Positions 1 through 9,795 are shown, numbered from the stretch's first letter. The stretch is DNA of 64,000 nucleotides from Rheinheimera sp. EpRS3 (GCF_001513785.1 NZ_LNQS01000009.1:496001-560000), one strand, 5' to 3'. Notes: a model not told the origin generated them from the letters alone. A program made the numbers and translations.

Positions 1-947
1 TGGTGATAGATCCGGTATTGCCGCTGGCCGGCCGTATTGCCAATATTATTCAGGGCCATGGCTTACAGTTAAAAGCCGTACTGGATACTCATTTGCATCA
101 GGATCATCAGTCGGCACGCACAGAATTATTAACCTTGCTGGGTAATCCCTGCGCCGGTAGCGGCTGTGATGTATTAGGCTGGCCTGAACACAGCATTGAA
201 ATTCAGCTTGGGCCCTATCAGTTAACCCGGTTGGCCACACCGGGTCATACGCCTGAAGCGGTGAGTATTTTGCTGCACAAACAGCAACAGCTGCTATGCG
301 CTTTTACCGGTGATGTGATACTGCCAGGTGGAGTGGGCCGCACAGATTTACCCGGTGGTGATATTTCAGCACTGGCAAACAGCATCCGGCTACTGGCAGG
401 CAAAGTAGGGCAGCAGACCTTGTTGTTATCCAGCCATGATTACGCGCAACGCTTTTTTACCAGCCTGGCACTGGCAGCATCAGAGCAGCCGCTGATCCAG
501 GCCCTGCTGAACAATCAGCCGCACACCGAATGGCAACCGCAGTTACAGCAACAGGCTGTTACTTTACAGCAGGCCAGCAGTTATTTTTGTGGCTTGGTTG
601 AGGTAAGTTTATCTGATGCCACTGATGTGATTGCACCAGAGCAACTGGCCGCATTTTTACAGCAATGGCCACAAATGCAGGTGGTGGATGTACGTGAGCC
701 GCATGAGCAAAGTGCCGGTGCGCTGGCACAGTATTTACCGGCAGCTTATCTGGCACAACACAGCGTGCAGGAAATACCGTTATCCAAGCTGGCCGATGCG
801 GTTATTCACCAGCAGTTGCACAAGGAGCAGCCTTTGTTGCTGGTATGCCGCTCAGGTAACCGTAGCCTGGTAGCCTGCAAAGTGCTGGGGCGTTTGGGCT
901 TTCAGCAGGTATTTAACCTAAAAGGTGGCACTGCGCTGCTGTGTTAA
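1..947 (+). CDS. Persulfide dioxygenase-rhodanese fusion, 5' truncated
   Basis: The frame is open from the window edge, and the first visible residues (VIDPVL) are an internal motif of the family, so the true start lies upstream. The metallo-beta-lactamase domain shows THLHQDH (His30, His32, Asp34 and His35, counted from the GTG at base 3), PGHTPEA with His82, TGDV with Asp104 and SSHDY with His145. GRTDLPGG is typical of ETHE1-type persulfide dioxygenases. A rhodanese domain follows, with VDVREPHE and the catalytic loop CRSGNRS (Cys282). Such fusions oxidise glutathione persulfide to sulfite in the cytoplasm and pass sulfane sulfur to the rhodanese site. The fold assignment is firm; the exact substrate is inferred from the family. 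Confidence 0.85.
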   Translation, partial: VIDPVLPLAGRIANIIQGHGLQLKAVLDTHLHQDHQSARTELLTLLGNPCAGSGCDVLGWPEHSIEIQLGPYQLTRLATPGHTPEAVSILLHKQQQLLCAFTGDVILPGGVGRTDLPGGDISALANSIRLLAGKVGQQTLLLSSHDYAQRFFTSLALAASEQPLIQALLNNQPHTEWQPQLQQQAVTLQQASSYFCGLVEVSLSDATDVIAPEQLAAFLQQWPQMQVVDVREPHEQSAGALAQYLPAAYLAQHSVQEIPLSKLADAVIHQQLHKEQPLLLVCRSGNRSLVACKVLGRLGFQQVFNLKGGTALLC

Positions 948-954
948 AACAGTT

Positions 955-984
955 GTGAAAAAAACGCCAGCAGTTGCTGGCGTT
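955..984 (-). terminator. Rho-independent terminator of the sigma/chrR operon
   Basis: A perfect 10-bp stem (AACGCCAGCA against TGCTGGCGTT) closes a very small loop at 963-984. Read on the minus strand it is followed by a run of T (the A-run at 957-964). It lies just past the anti-sigma gene, between convergent genes. On the plus strand no T-run follows. Confidence 0.75.
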
Positions 985-999
985 AATCGGGTATGGCGG

Positions 1000-1689
1000 T
1001 TAGTAAAAAAACTGCTGTAGCGGGTTAAGTAACCGGGTTAAGCCTTTTTTAAACTTTAACGGCGCACTTAGTACCGACAGGCATAAGCAATCTTCGTCCG
1101 CCATGGTGCGCGGTGTGTGGGTATCGTCCGGTGAGTTAATCAGCAAATCACCGGCTTTATATTCGCCGTTTTCATCAACAATTTTACCGGCCAGCACTAA
1201 TGTCATTTCCAGCCCCAGGTGAGTATGCTGCGGCACTTCAGTGTCTTTACTGATATACAGTAACGATACATGATAATCGTTGCCTGCTGGCAATTTCGCC
1301 GTTGCTATACCACCCAGATGCAACCATTTGCCGTGGTTTGCTGCCAGGCGTTGTAAGGCACGCGGCACAACAAACTCACGCTGGTTAACTATAATGGGCT
1401 CAGCGGCCTGTGCAGACAATTGCGCCTGCGTGGCAGCAGCCTGTTTAGACAATTGCGGCTGCGCCATAATGTCGTTCAGCATATGTTGCCAGTCGGTAGT
1501 GTTGGTTTTAACCGGTTGCTGCGTCAACTGACAGGCTAAATCCGCGGTAATATCACGGCTAAGCTGCTGACAATGCGGGCACAGGTCAATATGCGCTGCC
1601 ACAGCCAGCGCTACGTCGGCGCTTAAAGAGCCTTCGGCATGTTGCTCCAGCAACGACATGCCAGGGTGAAACTTAATTGCGTGCGCCAT
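1000..1689 (-). CDS. chrR: ChrR-type zinc anti-sigma factor with cupin C-terminus
   Basis: Cytoplasmic anti-sigma factor of 229 aa. The N-terminal ASD-type zinc site is complete: His8, His33, Cys37 and Cys40 (HIDLCPHC), nearly the spacing of Rhodobacter ChrR. The C-terminal half is a cupin, with PQHTHLGLEMTLVLAG as likely second metal site. In characterised members the cupin half is needed to release the sigma factor in response to singlet oxygen or organic peroxide. The start overlaps the end of the upstream sigma gene by 17 nt, so the two are translationally coupled. The family call is firm; the inducing signal here is inferred. Confidence 0.9.
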   Translation of the reverse strand: MAHAIKFHPGMSLLEQHAEGSLSADVALAVAAHIDLCPHCQQLSRDITADLACQLTQQPVKTNTTDWQHMLNDIMAQPQLSKQAAATQAQLSAQAAEPIIVNQREFVVPRALQRLAANHGKWLHLGGIATAKLPAGNDYHVSLLYISKDTEVPQHTHLGLEMTLVLAGKIVDENGEYKAGDLLINSPDDTHTPRTMADEDCLCLSVLSAPLKFKKGLTRLLNPLQQFFY

Positions 1690-2326
1690 CTAATGCCTCT
1701 CTTAATCTGTCCAGCGCTAAGCGGATGCGCGACTTCACTGTACCCAGTGGAATAGCCAGTTCATCCGATACTTCCTGATGCGATTTTTCCTGCAAATATA
1801 CTCTTTCCATTACCTCGCGCTGTGCCGGCGGCAGGCTGGCAAAGTGCGGTGCTAATTTTTCCATCAGCAACTGTGTGTCCCATTGTGAGGCATCGGTGTC
1901 GGCTTCCTGCTCCGGGTATTCACCGTTAAGCCATAAATCATCAGCACTGACATCATCTTTGCGGCTTTGCTTTTTGCGGAGCATATCAAAGCGCACATTT
2001 CGGGCTATGGTAAAAATCCAGGTAGAGGCACAGCCGCGGGATGCATCAAACAACGCGGCTTTTTTCCACACGTTCAGCATGGTGTCTTGCACCATTTCTA
2101 AAGCCTGCTGCTCGTTACCAAACATTTTCATGCCAAAGGCCTTCAGCCGTGGTGCAAAGTAACTAAATAGTTCAGCATAAGCACTGCGGTCACGCTGCAG
2201 AGCAACAAAAGTGAGTGCCTCTTCCCAGTTGTTATTGGCGATTTCTTGCCTTGTCATAGAGGCCTGAGTATCCGGTATTAGCGAGGGGACCCTATCATGC
2301 CTTGGTACGTTGATTGACTTCAACAT
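1673..2326 (-). CDS. rpoE: ECF sigma factor, ChrR-partnered (ECF11-like)
   Basis: Sigma-70 family ECF factor. Region 2 runs from about AYAELFSYFAPRLKAF to FDMLRKKQ and region 4 over LPPAQREVMERVYLQ to TVKSRIRLALDRLR. The start given yields 217 aa; the internal ATG at 2257 (MTRQEIANNNWEE) would give 194 aa, closer to typical length, and cannot be excluded. It is first gene of a two-gene operon with its anti-sigma factor. A candidate self-recognised promoter lies upstream at 2378-2405. By analogy with Rhodobacter RpoE-ChrR it would drive a singlet-oxygen or peroxide response. Confidence 0.88.
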   Translation of the reverse strand: MLKSINVPRHDRVPSLIPDTQASMTRQEIANNNWEEALTFVALQRDRSAYAELFSYFAPRLKAFGMKMFGNEQQALEMVQDTMLNVWKKAALFDASRGCASTWIFTIARNVRFDMLRKKQSRKDDVSADDLWLNGEYPEQEADTDASQWDTQLLMEKLAPHFASLPPAQREVMERVYLQEKSHQEVSDELAIPLGTVKSRIRLALDRLREALDGARN

Positions 2327-2377
2327 GTTTTATGTTCCTGATTATGGTGTTACCGGCATTGTTGCTGTGTAACTCTA

Positions 2378-2405
2378 TTTACGCGCGGTAACGCGCACTG
2401 GATTG
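2378..2405 (-). promoter_or_regulatory. Candidate ECF11-type autoregulated promoter
   Basis: On the minus strand a CAATCC box is followed 16 nt later by CGTAAA, close to the TGATCC/CGTA boxes of RpoE-ChrR promoters. It sits about 50 nt upstream of the annotated sigma start. The match was made by eye and is partial. Confidence 0.35.
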
Positions 2406-2507
2406 CTACTTAATAAAATTAAAAAATAGAAAGGTGTGTACGTTTTAATCTGATTTTCTTCCTAAAAAATTGCGTTATTATGGCTTCACTTAAAAAGGGA
2501 GACCATC

Positions 2508-3116
2508 ATGAAACATATTTTACTGATTAACAGTTCTATTAACGGTGACAAAGGTCACTCGGCTCAGTTAGCCCAACAATTTATTGCCCAGTTGCCAAAA
2601 GGCAGCTTTAAACTGGACACGCTGGATTTAAACGCCACACCGGTGCCGCATCTGGAGATGACAGAAATGGCTGCCTGGATGACGCCGGCAGAGCAGCGCA
2701 GCAGCGAGCAGCAGCGTTTGGCCGCTATATCTGACGACATTGTGGCCCGTATTAAAGCAGCCGACGTGATTGTTTTAGGCGTACCGATGTACAACTTTGG
2801 TATACCGTCTCAGTTAAAAGCACTGCTTGACCGCGTAGCTCGCGCCGGTATTACCTTTAAGTACACCGAGCAGGGCCCGGTTGGCTTGCTGGATGATAAG
2901 CCGGTGGTAATTTTTGCCGCCCGTGGTGGTATTTATCAGGGCACCGGGCTGGATAGCCAGACACCGTTTTTACAAACATTTTTTAACTTCGTTGGTTTAA
3001 AAGACCTGCATTTTGTTTATGCTGAAGGCCTTAATATGGGAACGGACGCACAACAGGCGGCACTTACCGCAGCAAAAGCCCGTTTAACTGAAATCAGCGC
3101 TAAAATCGCCGCTTAA
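2508..3116 (+). CDS. azoR: FMN-dependent NADH-azoreductase AzoR
   Basis: Flavodoxin-like quinone/azo reductase of 202 aa, the usual family length. The phosphate-binding start LLINSSI, the FMN-site segment VPMYNFGIPSQLKALLDRVA, the AGITFKYTEQGPVGLL segment and FAARGG are all as in E. coli AzoR. It performs two-electron reduction of quinones and azo compounds with NADH, in the cytoplasm. A strong ribosome site (GGGAGA) precedes ATG 2508. It is divergent from the sigma/ChrR operon with about 180 bp between; whether the sigma factor controls it cannot be judged. A terminator follows. Confidence 0.93.
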   Translation: MKHILLINSSINGDKGHSAQLAQQFIAQLPKGSFKLDTLDLNATPVPHLEMTEMAAWMTPAEQRSSEQQRLAAISDDIVARIKAADVIVLGVPMYNFGIPSQLKALLDRVARAGITFKYTEQGPVGLLDDKPVVIFAARGGIYQGTGLDSQTPFLQTFFNFVGLKDLHFVYAEGLNMGTDAQQAALTAAKARLTEISAKIAA

Positions 3117-3159
3117 CTTCTCCACAGCTGTTCGAATACTTGTTATTCACGCTGTATTT

Positions 3160-3186
3160 GCCGGTCTGGTTCAGGCCGGCTTTTTT
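3160..3186 (+). terminator. Terminator after azoR
   Basis: A 9-bp stem, GCCGGTCTG against CAGGCCGGC with one G-T pair and a 3-nt loop, is followed directly by TTTTTTC. It lies 43 nt past the azoR stop. Confidence 0.8.
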
Positions 3187-3300
3187 CTGTCTATTAATCT
3201 TATCTGCTTTGCTGTCAGCCGCATCTGTTGGTGTGTCAGTTGCGTTACATCTGCGCTCTTTGTATAACAGAGCGTCTTTTACTACTATAAGAAACTCACT

Positions 3301-5772
3301 ATGACTAAGATCCGTCATTCAGTGCTGGCTGTCGCGTTGTGCAGTTTAGTGCTAACCAGCCCGTTGCAGGCCAAAAAAGCCGAGCCACAAACCTATCAAA
3401 CATCAGCTATCAGCGTTCCCCAGGTTTTTAATGGCGATGCCAGCATCAAACTGAGCATGGAGCAGATTATGGCTGATCCAGACTGGCTTGGCCGCCAGCC
3501 CGAGCAGGCGCTGTGGAGTGCTGACAGCCAGCAGGTGTTTTATCAGCGTAAGCAGCAAGGCAATGAACTGCGCGACTGGTTTGTCCGGCCACTGACCGCG
3601 CAGGGCAATGGTGAGCAGGTGGCATTAGCCAGCCAGCATCAGATAGGCAGTGCCAGTGCGGTATACAATAAAGATCGCAGCCTGCAGGCTTATATTTTTG
3701 AAGGCAATTTGTTTGTGCGCCGCATGGCAAGCGCTGAGTTAATTCAGTTAACCCGCGACAGCGCACTGCAGTCAGATCCACTATTTTTGCTTGATGGCCG
3801 CCTAGCATACCGCGAAGGTTGGAGCTATTACGCCGTCGACCTGGCTTCAGGCAACCGCACCGAGCTGGCTAACTTGCAACTGGCCGAAGCACCCAAGGCA
3901 CCGGCAGTGCCTAAAGGTTACCTGGCACAAGAGCAGCGTAAATTGATTGAGTTTGTGGCGCTGGAGCAAAAAAATGCTGAACAGCGTTATGCCGCGCAGC
4001 AGCAGTTACAGGCGCAAAACAGCAGCATGGCGCCCAAAGCGTTTTATCTGGGTAAAGATTTACAGGTAGTTGGCGCCAGCTTGTCACCTAAAGCCGACTA
4101 TATGCTGGTATCGGTGCGTAAAGCCGGTAAGCGTAATGACAAAGATATTATGCCAAATTACATTACCGCGAACGGTGATATCGCCGCACAGCCGGTGCGT
4201 GGTCGGGTTAATGATGTTATTCCTGCAGCGCAGCGCATTTTGCTGCTAAACCTTAAAGACGGCAGCAGCAGCGAGTTAAGCTACACCAGCCTGCCAGGCT
4301 ATAACGAAGATGTGCTGGCTGAGGTTAAAGCAGAAAATGCCAAAGCCCGCGGTGAAAAATACAAAAGCGAGAAAGTGATCCGCGATATCGGCCTGATGAA
4401 TGACTGGTACTGGACGCAAAGCGCTATGCGCTGGCACAGCAGCGGTGAGCAGGTTGCTCTGATGCTTAAAGCGCTGGACAACAAAGACCGCTGGATAGCT
4501 ACTGTCGATTTACAGAAAAAAACACTGGTGCCACAGCACAGGTTACATGACACCGCCTGGATTAATTATTCTTTTAACGATTACGGCTGGTTAAACAACA
4601 CAGACAGCCTGTACTACCTGTCAGAAGAATCCGGTTACTCTCATCTGTATGTTAAACCGCTGAAAGGCAAAGCTAAAAAACTGACCAGCGGTACTTTTGA
4701 AGTCAGCGATCCGGTGCTTAGTAGTGATGACCAGTTTATTTACTTTAAAGCTAACGTGGCGCACCCGGGCAACTACGAGGTGTACCGTGCGGTATTAGCC
4801 AGTGGTAACACTGAACAGCTAACCAAACTGGGTGGCAGCACCGACTTTACGTTGTCGCCGGACGAACAAAAACTGTTGCTGCGCCATTCAACCAACCTGA
4901 TGCCGGAAGAGCTGTACGTAGTTGATGCTGCACCGGGCGCAGAAGTTAAGCGCCTGACTGACACCATATCGGCAGAATTTAAACAGTTACCGCTGGTAGC
5001 ACCGCAGATCGTAGCTGTACCTTCCAGCCATGGCGAACAGCCAGTGTTTTCTAAAGTGTATTACCCGGCCGATTACCAGCAGGGCGAAAAACGCCGCGCT
5101 GTTATTTTTAACCATGGTGCCGGTTATCTGCAAAACAGTGATATGGGCTGGTCAGGCTATTTCCGTGAGTTTTTCTTCCATAACCTGTTGGTACAGCAGG
5201 GCTATGTGGTAATGGATATGGATTACCGGGCATCAAAAGGTTATGGCCGCGACTGGCGCACTGCCATTTACCGCCGCATGGGTACACCAGAGATTGAAGA
5301 TTTGGTTGATGGCGTAAACTGGATGGTGGCCAATGCCAATGTAGATCGTAACCGTATTGGCACTTACGGTGGCTCGTACGGCGGCTTTATGACCTTTATG
5401 GCATTGTTTACCGAGCCGGATTTATTCCAGGCCGGTGCAGCACTGCGCCCGGTGAGTGACTGGGCCTATTACAATCATGCGTATACGTCGAATATTCTGA
5501 ATACGCCTGCTATTGACCCTATCGCTTATGAGCGCAGTTCGCCAATTTACTTTACCCAAGGCCTTAAAAAGCCTTTGCTGATCAATGCGCCTATGGTTGA
5601 TGACAACGTATTCTTTCAGGATGTAGTGCGTTTAGTGCAGCGGTTAATTGAGCAGGAAAACATTAACTTTGAAACGGCAATTTACCCGGTAGAGCAGCAT
5701 GGCTTTCGCCAGCCAAGCAGCTGGCTGGATGAGTACCGCCGTATTTATAAGTTATTTGAGCAGAATTTATAA
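3301..5772 (+). CDS. S9 family peptidase (DPP IV/prolyl oligopeptidase type)
   Basis: Exported serine peptidase of 823 aa. A signal peptide (MTKIRHSVLAVALCSLVL, cleavage near LQA-KK) leads into a DPP IV-type beta-propeller with repeated strands such as VSDPVLSSDDQFIYFKAN and FTLSPDEQKLLLR. The C-terminal alpha/beta-hydrolase domain carries the catalytic serine in GGSYGG (Ser692), the acid in VDDNV (Asp767) and EQHGF (His800). Such enzymes release short N-terminal peptides, often after proline, in the periplasm or outside. It stands alone between azoR and rluA. A second, shorter S9 peptidase is encoded at 47.8 kb. Substrate preference cannot be read from sequence. Confidence 0.9.
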   Translation: MTKIRHSVLAVALCSLVLTSPLQAKKAEPQTYQTSAISVPQVFNGDASIKLSMEQIMADPDWLGRQPEQALWSADSQQVFYQRKQQGNELRDWFVRPLTAQGNGEQVALASQHQIGSASAVYNKDRSLQAYIFEGNLFVRRMASAELIQLTRDSALQSDPLFLLDGRLAYREGWSYYAVDLASGNRTELANLQLAEAPKAPAVPKGYLAQEQRKLIEFVALEQKNAEQRYAAQQQLQAQNSSMAPKAFYLGKDLQVVGASLSPKADYMLVSVRKAGKRNDKDIMPNYITANGDIAAQPVRGRVNDVIPAAQRILLLNLKDGSSSELSYTSLPGYNEDVLAEVKAENAKARGEKYKSEKVIRDIGLMNDWYWTQSAMRWHSSGEQVALMLKALDNKDRWIATVDLQKKTLVPQHRLHDTAWINYSFNDYGWLNNTDSLYYLSEESGYSHLYVKPLKGKAKKLTSGTFEVSDPVLSSDDQFIYFKANVAHPGNYEVYRAVLASGNTEQLTKLGGSTDFTLSPDEQKLLLRHSTNLMPEELYVVDAAPGAEVKRLTDTISAEFKQLPLVAPQIVAVPSSHGEQPVFSKVYYPADYQQGEKRRAVIFNHGAGYLQNSDMGWSGYFREFFFHNLLVQQGYVVMDMDYRASKGYGRDWRTAIYRRMGTPEIEDLVDGVNWMVANANVDRNRIGTYGGSYGGFMTFMALFTEPDLFQAGAALRPVSDWAYYNHAYTSNILNTPAIDPIAYERSSPIYFTQGLKKPLLINAPMVDDNVFFQDVVRLVQRLIEQENINFETAIYPVEQHGFRQPSSWLDEYRRIYKLFEQNL

Positions 5773-5810
5773 TGCTGTAACAATACGGCCGCAATACTTA
5801 ACAATTCTAA

Positions 5811-5836
5811 AACGTCTCCTTGTGAGGCGTTTTTTT
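5811..5836 (+). terminator. Terminator after the S9 peptidase gene
   Basis: An 8-bp stem (AACGTCTC against GAGGCGTT, one wobble pair) with a short loop is followed by seven T. It sits in the short gap between convergent genes and overlaps the last bases before rluA. Confidence 0.75.
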
Positions 5837-6524
5837 ATTCGCCTTTTAACTTGGCGGTAGCACTGACAAAGTCAGTATCTGCATCAAACCTTAGCCGTTT
5901 GCCGTTGTATGGCTGGTTTAACTCCAGCGTGGCGGCATGCAGTAACAAGCGCGGGGCTGCATTAAGGGCGGCGCCACTGGCATAAAATGCATCGCCCAGT
6001 ATCGGGTGCCCCAGCGCCAGCATATGCATACGCAGCTGATGCGAGCGCCCGGTAACCGGTTTTAGCTCTACCAGTGCCCGATCAGGTAATTGCTGCAACA
6101 GCCGGTAATGGGTAATAGCGCTCTTGCCCTGGCTGTAACACACTTTCTGTTTTGGCGGATTACTGCTGTCGGCTATCAGTGGCATATCAACAGTGCCTTC
6201 TGCCTGTAGCAGTGTGCCCCAAACCACTGCCAGATAGCGCTTACTGACCGTGCGATCAGCAAATTGCTGCTTTAACGCCCGTTCGCTAGAGCGGCGCAGC
6301 GCAATAACCACCACGCCGGAGGTGGCCATATCCAGCCGGTGTACCAGTTGCGCCAGCGGGTATTGCTGCTGCACGCGGCTTAGCAGGCAGTCGGCTAAAT
6401 GTTCGCCGCGACCGGGGTTAGTCAGCAGGCCGCTGGGTTTATTCAGCGCAATCAGATCTTTGTCCTGATATAGCACCTCAAGCCAGGGCTCTGCGGGCGG
6501 GGTATATACAAAAGGTTCGGTCAT
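5835..6524 (-). CDS. rluA: RluA-type dual-specificity pseudouridine synthase
   Basis: Pseudouridine synthase of 229 aa. The catalytic-aspartate motif is VHRLDMATSG, and LNKPSGLL, PKQKVCYSQGKSAITHY, VTGRSHQLRMHMLALGHP and APRLLLHA follow the order in E. coli RluA. The N-terminal PPAEPWLEVLYQD segment also fits RluA better than RluC or RluD. RluA isomerises U746 of 23S rRNA and U32 of several tRNAs. A paralogue with a different HRLD context lies divergently just upstream (6629), so the division of targets is uncertain. Confidence 0.82.
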   Translation of the reverse strand: MTEPFVYTPPAEPWLEVLYQDKDLIALNKPSGLLTNPGRGEHLADCLLSRVQQQYPLAQLVHRLDMATSGVVVIALRRSSERALKQQFADRTVSKRYLAVVWGTLLQAEGTVDMPLIADSSNPPKQKVCYSQGKSAITHYRLLQQLPDRALVELKPVTGRSHQLRMHMLALGHPILGDAFYASGAALNAAPRLLLHAATLELNQPYNGKRLRFDADTDFVSATAKLKGE

Positions 6525-6628
6525 AAGGTGGCAGCTTTAGCGGCAAAGCGCTTAGCTTAGCCGAATTTAACCAGCAGACGAAGGGGTTTTACGGCATAAT
6601 AGCCGCCGTTAAAACTACGGAGAACCCC

Positions 6629-7303
6629 ATGAGTAACAGCACTGACGATCTGGCGATATTGCCGGCAACCAGCGAGCCATACCAGATAGTGTACGAAGAC
6701 GATGTGCTGCTGGTGGTGAATAAACCGGCACAGCTGCTTACCGTGCCGGGGCGGCATCCGCAAAATCAGGATTGTCTTATCCGCCGCGTACAGCGCGAAT
6801 TTCCTTTTGCCGAGGTGGTACACCGGCTGGATTACGATACCTCCGGGCTGGTGATTCTGCCGCTGACTAAAAGGGTATTATCAGATATCAGTAAGCAGTT
6901 TCAGGCCCGTACCGTGCAAAAACATTATGTTGCGGTGGTGGAAGGCAAGCTTGCCAAAGCCAAAGGGGTGATTGATTTAGCCATAGCCGCCGATGAGCAA
7001 CGCCGGCCACTGTATAAAATATGCCCGCAACAGGGTAAGCCATCACAAACCCGCTATCAGCTGTTAAGTTATAACGCTGGCACCAATCAAAGCCGGGTAA
7101 AACTGGAGCCGGTTACCGGTCGCTCGCATCAACTGCGGGTGCATATGCTGGCGCTGGGTCATGTCATGCTGGGCGATACCTTGTATGCGTCGCAGGCTAT
7201 TGCCGCAAAAAGCCCGCGGTTAATGCTGCATGCTGAATATATCCGCTTTGTGCACCCGCTTAGCGCTCAGGTGATGGAGTTTACTGCCAGCGCGCCGTTT
7301 TAA
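6629..7303 (+). CDS. RluA-family pseudouridine synthase paralogue
   Basis: Second RluA-family enzyme, 224 aa. Catalytic motif VHRLDYDTSG, plus VVNKPAQLLTVPGRHP, VTGRSHQLRVHMLALGH and SPRLMLHAEYI. Two such synthases in divergent orientation with about 105 bp between their starts suggest a tandem duplication with specialisation. Ribosome site GGAGAA lies about 9 nt before ATG. The family is certain; the RNA target is not. It may share a U746/U32-like site or have a separate one. Confidence 0.85.
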   Translation: MSNSTDDLAILPATSEPYQIVYEDDVLLVVNKPAQLLTVPGRHPQNQDCLIRRVQREFPFAEVVHRLDYDTSGLVILPLTKRVLSDISKQFQARTVQKHYVAVVEGKLAKAKGVIDLAIAADEQRRPLYKICPQQGKPSQTRYQLLSYNAGTNQSRVKLEPVTGRSHQLRVHMLALGHVMLGDTLYASQAIAAKSPRLMLHAEYIRFVHPLSAQVMEFTASAPF

Positions 7304-7403
7304 TACTTTTTACTATGTGACCTCGCCGGTTTTTATGCTGGATCAAACCCCGCTAAGCTGCTATCTGTAAACTGCAACAGCCGATAAAGCCAGCGGAGCG
7401 GGC

Positions 7404-9014
7404 ATGACCAGTTTACAACTTCTTACTGCCTTAATGCCGTTACTCAGTGTTTTTGTGCTGCTGGTGCTACTGCGTTTACCGGCACGCCAGGCCATGCCGC
7501 TGAGCTTGTTGTGTTCAGTGCTGCTGGCGTGGCTGGTCTGGCAAATGCCAATACAGCAAATGGCCGCAGCGCTGGCTGAGGGGCTGGTTATTGCGCTTAC
7601 GATTGTCTGGATTGTGTTTGGCGCTATCTTACTGCTAAAAGTGCTACAGCAAACCGGTGCTATTGATGTTATTAAACAAGGTTTTAGCCAGGTAAGCACA
7701 GACAAAAGAGTACAGCTGATTATCATCGCCTGGCTGTTTGGCAGCTTTTTGGAAGGGGCAGCTGGTTTTGGCACACCTGCCGCCATCGCCGCGCCTTTGC
7801 TGGTTGCTTTAGGCTTTAGCCCGATGGCAGCGGTGGTGCTGGCGCTCATTGCCGACTCCTGCGCGGTGTCCTTTGGCGCTGTAGGCACGCCGGTACTGGT
7901 TGGCTTAGCGCAGGGCGTGGCGCAGCTTAGCAGCAGCGATCTGCAGCAAATTGCCCTGCGGGCGATCAGTATTGATATTATGGTGGCGTCCATGTTGCCG
8001 GTTATTATGTCGGTGCTGTATTGCCGCTTTTTTGCCAGCCAACCCAGCTGGCAAGCCGGTTTTGCCATCGCCCCCTTTGCACTGGTAAGTGGTTTGGCGT
8101 TTACCGTACCGGCCTATATCGTTGCTTTGTTGCTGGGGCCGGAATTTCCGTCGGTGCTTGGGGCGCTTACCGGGTTGGTTATTGTTTGCAGTCTGGCAAA
8201 GCGGGGTATTTTATTCCCGACGGCTTTTGAGCCGGTTACCGCAGCCACGATGCAATACAGTACGCAGTCGGGTCAGTACAGCCAAAATGAGCCGCAGCCA
8301 TTTGGTTTGCTGCGTGCATGGTCGCCTTATCTTATAGTGGCATTATTACTGGTGCTAAGCCGCATTCCCGAACTGCCACTTAAGGCCGTGCTGCAAAGTG
8401 TCAGCATGGTCTGGGCCGATATTTTTGGCTCGGCTATTTCAGTAACGGTTATGCCGCTGTATTTGCCCGGATCTTTATTTGCGCTGACAGCCTTGCTGGC
8501 GCTGATTATTCAGCGCGGCAGCCTGCAACATTTGCGCCTGGCATTGCACCAAAGTAGCAGCATGTTGTGGCCGTCTTTAGTGGCATTGTGCGCGGCGGTG
8601 CCGATGGTGCGTATTTTTCTGCAATCCGGTGTTAACAACGCCGGGCTTGAGGCTATGCCTATGGCACTGGCTGAGCTTGCCGCCACCCGATTAAGTGATA
8701 TTTGGCTGTTAATGGCACCGTTAGTCGGGGCTTTAGGCTCTTTTATTGCAGGCTCTGCCACCTTTTCTAACTTAATGTTTGCCAGTTTTCAGCAGGCAAT
8801 GGCTGAAGATGCTGGCCTTGGCAACCAACTGGTGCTGGCCCTGCAAATGCTGGGGGCCAATGCCGGTAATATGATTTGTGTGGTGAATGTAGTAGCAGCG
8901 GCCAGTGTAGTGGGGCTTAATGGCCGCGAAGGTGAGATCATCCGTTATACACTGCTGCCTATGTTGTATTACTGTTTAGCTGCCAGTCTGGTTGCCTGGT
9001 TATTTTTTGCCTGA
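7404..9014 (+). CDS. lldP: L-lactate permease, LctP family
   Basis: Inner-membrane lactate/glycolate:proton symporter of 536 aa, with a dozen or more hydrophobic segments. The LctP signature [19 protein letters not shown] follows the fourth segment, and [16 protein letters not shown] and [18 protein letters not shown] lie near the C terminus, as in the family. No lactate dehydrogenase gene is adjacent, so the permease acts with enzymes encoded elsewhere. Its last 15 nt overlap the 3' end of the convergent rhombosortase gene. Confidence 0.9.
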   Translation: MTSLQLLTALMPLLSVFVLLVLLRLPARQAMPLSLLCSVLLAWLVWQMPIQQMAAALAEGLVIALTIVWIVFGAILLLKVLQQTGAIDVIKQGFSQVSTDKRVQLIIIAWLFGSFLEGAAGFGTPAAIAAPLLVALGFSPMAAVVLALIADSCAVSFGAVGTPVLVGLAQGVAQLSSSDLQQIALRAISIDIMVASMLPVIMSVLYCRFFASQPSWQAGFAIAPFALVSGLAFTVPAYIVALLLGPEFPSVLGALTGLVIVCSLAKRGILFPTAFEPVTAATMQYSTQSGQYSQNEPQPFGLLRAWSPYLIVALLLVLSRIPELPLKAVLQSVSMVWADIFGSAISVTVMPLYLPGSLFALTALLALIIQRGSLQHLRLALHQSSSMLWPSLVALCAAVPMVRIFLQSGVNNAGLEAMPMALAELAATRLSDIWLLMAPLVGALGSFIAGSATFSNLMFASFQQAMAEDAGLGNQLVLALQMLGANAGNMICVVNVVAAASVVGLNGREGEIIRYTLLPMLYYCLAASLVAWLFFA

Positions 9015-9605
9015 GCGCTGCCAACCGTACAGCAATAATCCCAGGCCAAGGCCGCTGCATACGCCGTATAAATGCGCATCTGTGGCAACACTGGCGTTAA
9101 TCAGCTCAGCTAGTTTTGCATCCGGCCCTTGCCATTGCTCCCAGCCAACTTTGCCTATCAGCCCGGCCAGTAACAGCCAGCCGGTGCTGAGCTTTAACTG
9201 AATATCTTTTAGCGCGCCCAGTGTTAGCATGGCATGCAGCAGGCCGGATAAGCCAACATAAATATGTATCTGCGGCGAGTAATAATACAGCGCCAGGCTT
9301 ATTGCCAGGCCACACAGCAGCCATTGCAGCGTTAACATTTTACCGCGGTAATAGCTGCCATGCAGCAGCATAGCCAGCAACAAACCAGCCAGATTCATCA
9401 ATAAGTGCCAGTTATTGCTATGCAGCAAATGGCCGGTAAATAAGCGCCAGTACTGGCTGTTGCTGATATCTGCCCGGTTATATCGCAGTACCTGCTGCCA
9501 GCTATCAGGCAGTATGGCGAACAAAACCATAAGGGTTGCCAATATTAAATAGGGGGTTAAATAGCTATTGGCAGGCAGGCTGTTGTTGGGCAGTAATGAG
9601 CGCAA
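9000..9605 (-). CDS. rrtA: Rhombosortase (rhomboid-type GlyGly-CTERM protease)
   Basis: Intramembrane serine protease of 201 aa with about six membrane segments. It has the rhomboid hallmarks [14 protein letters not shown], the catalytic serine in [10 protein letters not shown] and a late histidine in TDAHLYGV. Length and the GLSGLLHA context match rhombosortase rather than GlpG. Known rhombosortases cleave the C-terminal GlyGly-CTERM signal of secreted enzymes, which then reach the cell surface through type II secretion. No protein in this window ends with such a tail, so the substrates lie elsewhere. The 3' end overlaps lldP. Confidence 0.85.
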   Translation of the reverse strand: MRSLLPNNSLPANSYLTPYLILATLMVLFAILPDSWQQVLRYNRADISNSQYWRLFTGHLLHSNNWHLLMNLAGLLLAMLLHGSYYRGKMLTLQWLLCGLAISLALYYYSPQIHIYVGLSGLLHAMLTLGALKDIQLKLSTGWLLLAGLIGKVGWEQWQGPDAKLAELINASVATDAHLYGVCSGLGLGLLLYGWQRSGKK

Positions 9606-9795
9606 ACCAGTGTCATCAGTAAGTTATCAGGGCGCCTATGCAAAACGATTTGCTCTTTAGCGTCAAGTAAAATTTTCTGCTGCAGCCTTAGCGGTAAACT
9701 GATGCTAAAGCCCGTTCAGCCGCGTTGGTGGTTATTGATCTTAAGCTGTTATCTGGTTAGGGTGTAGGCACCTTCTTTACAAGATATCTTTTACT

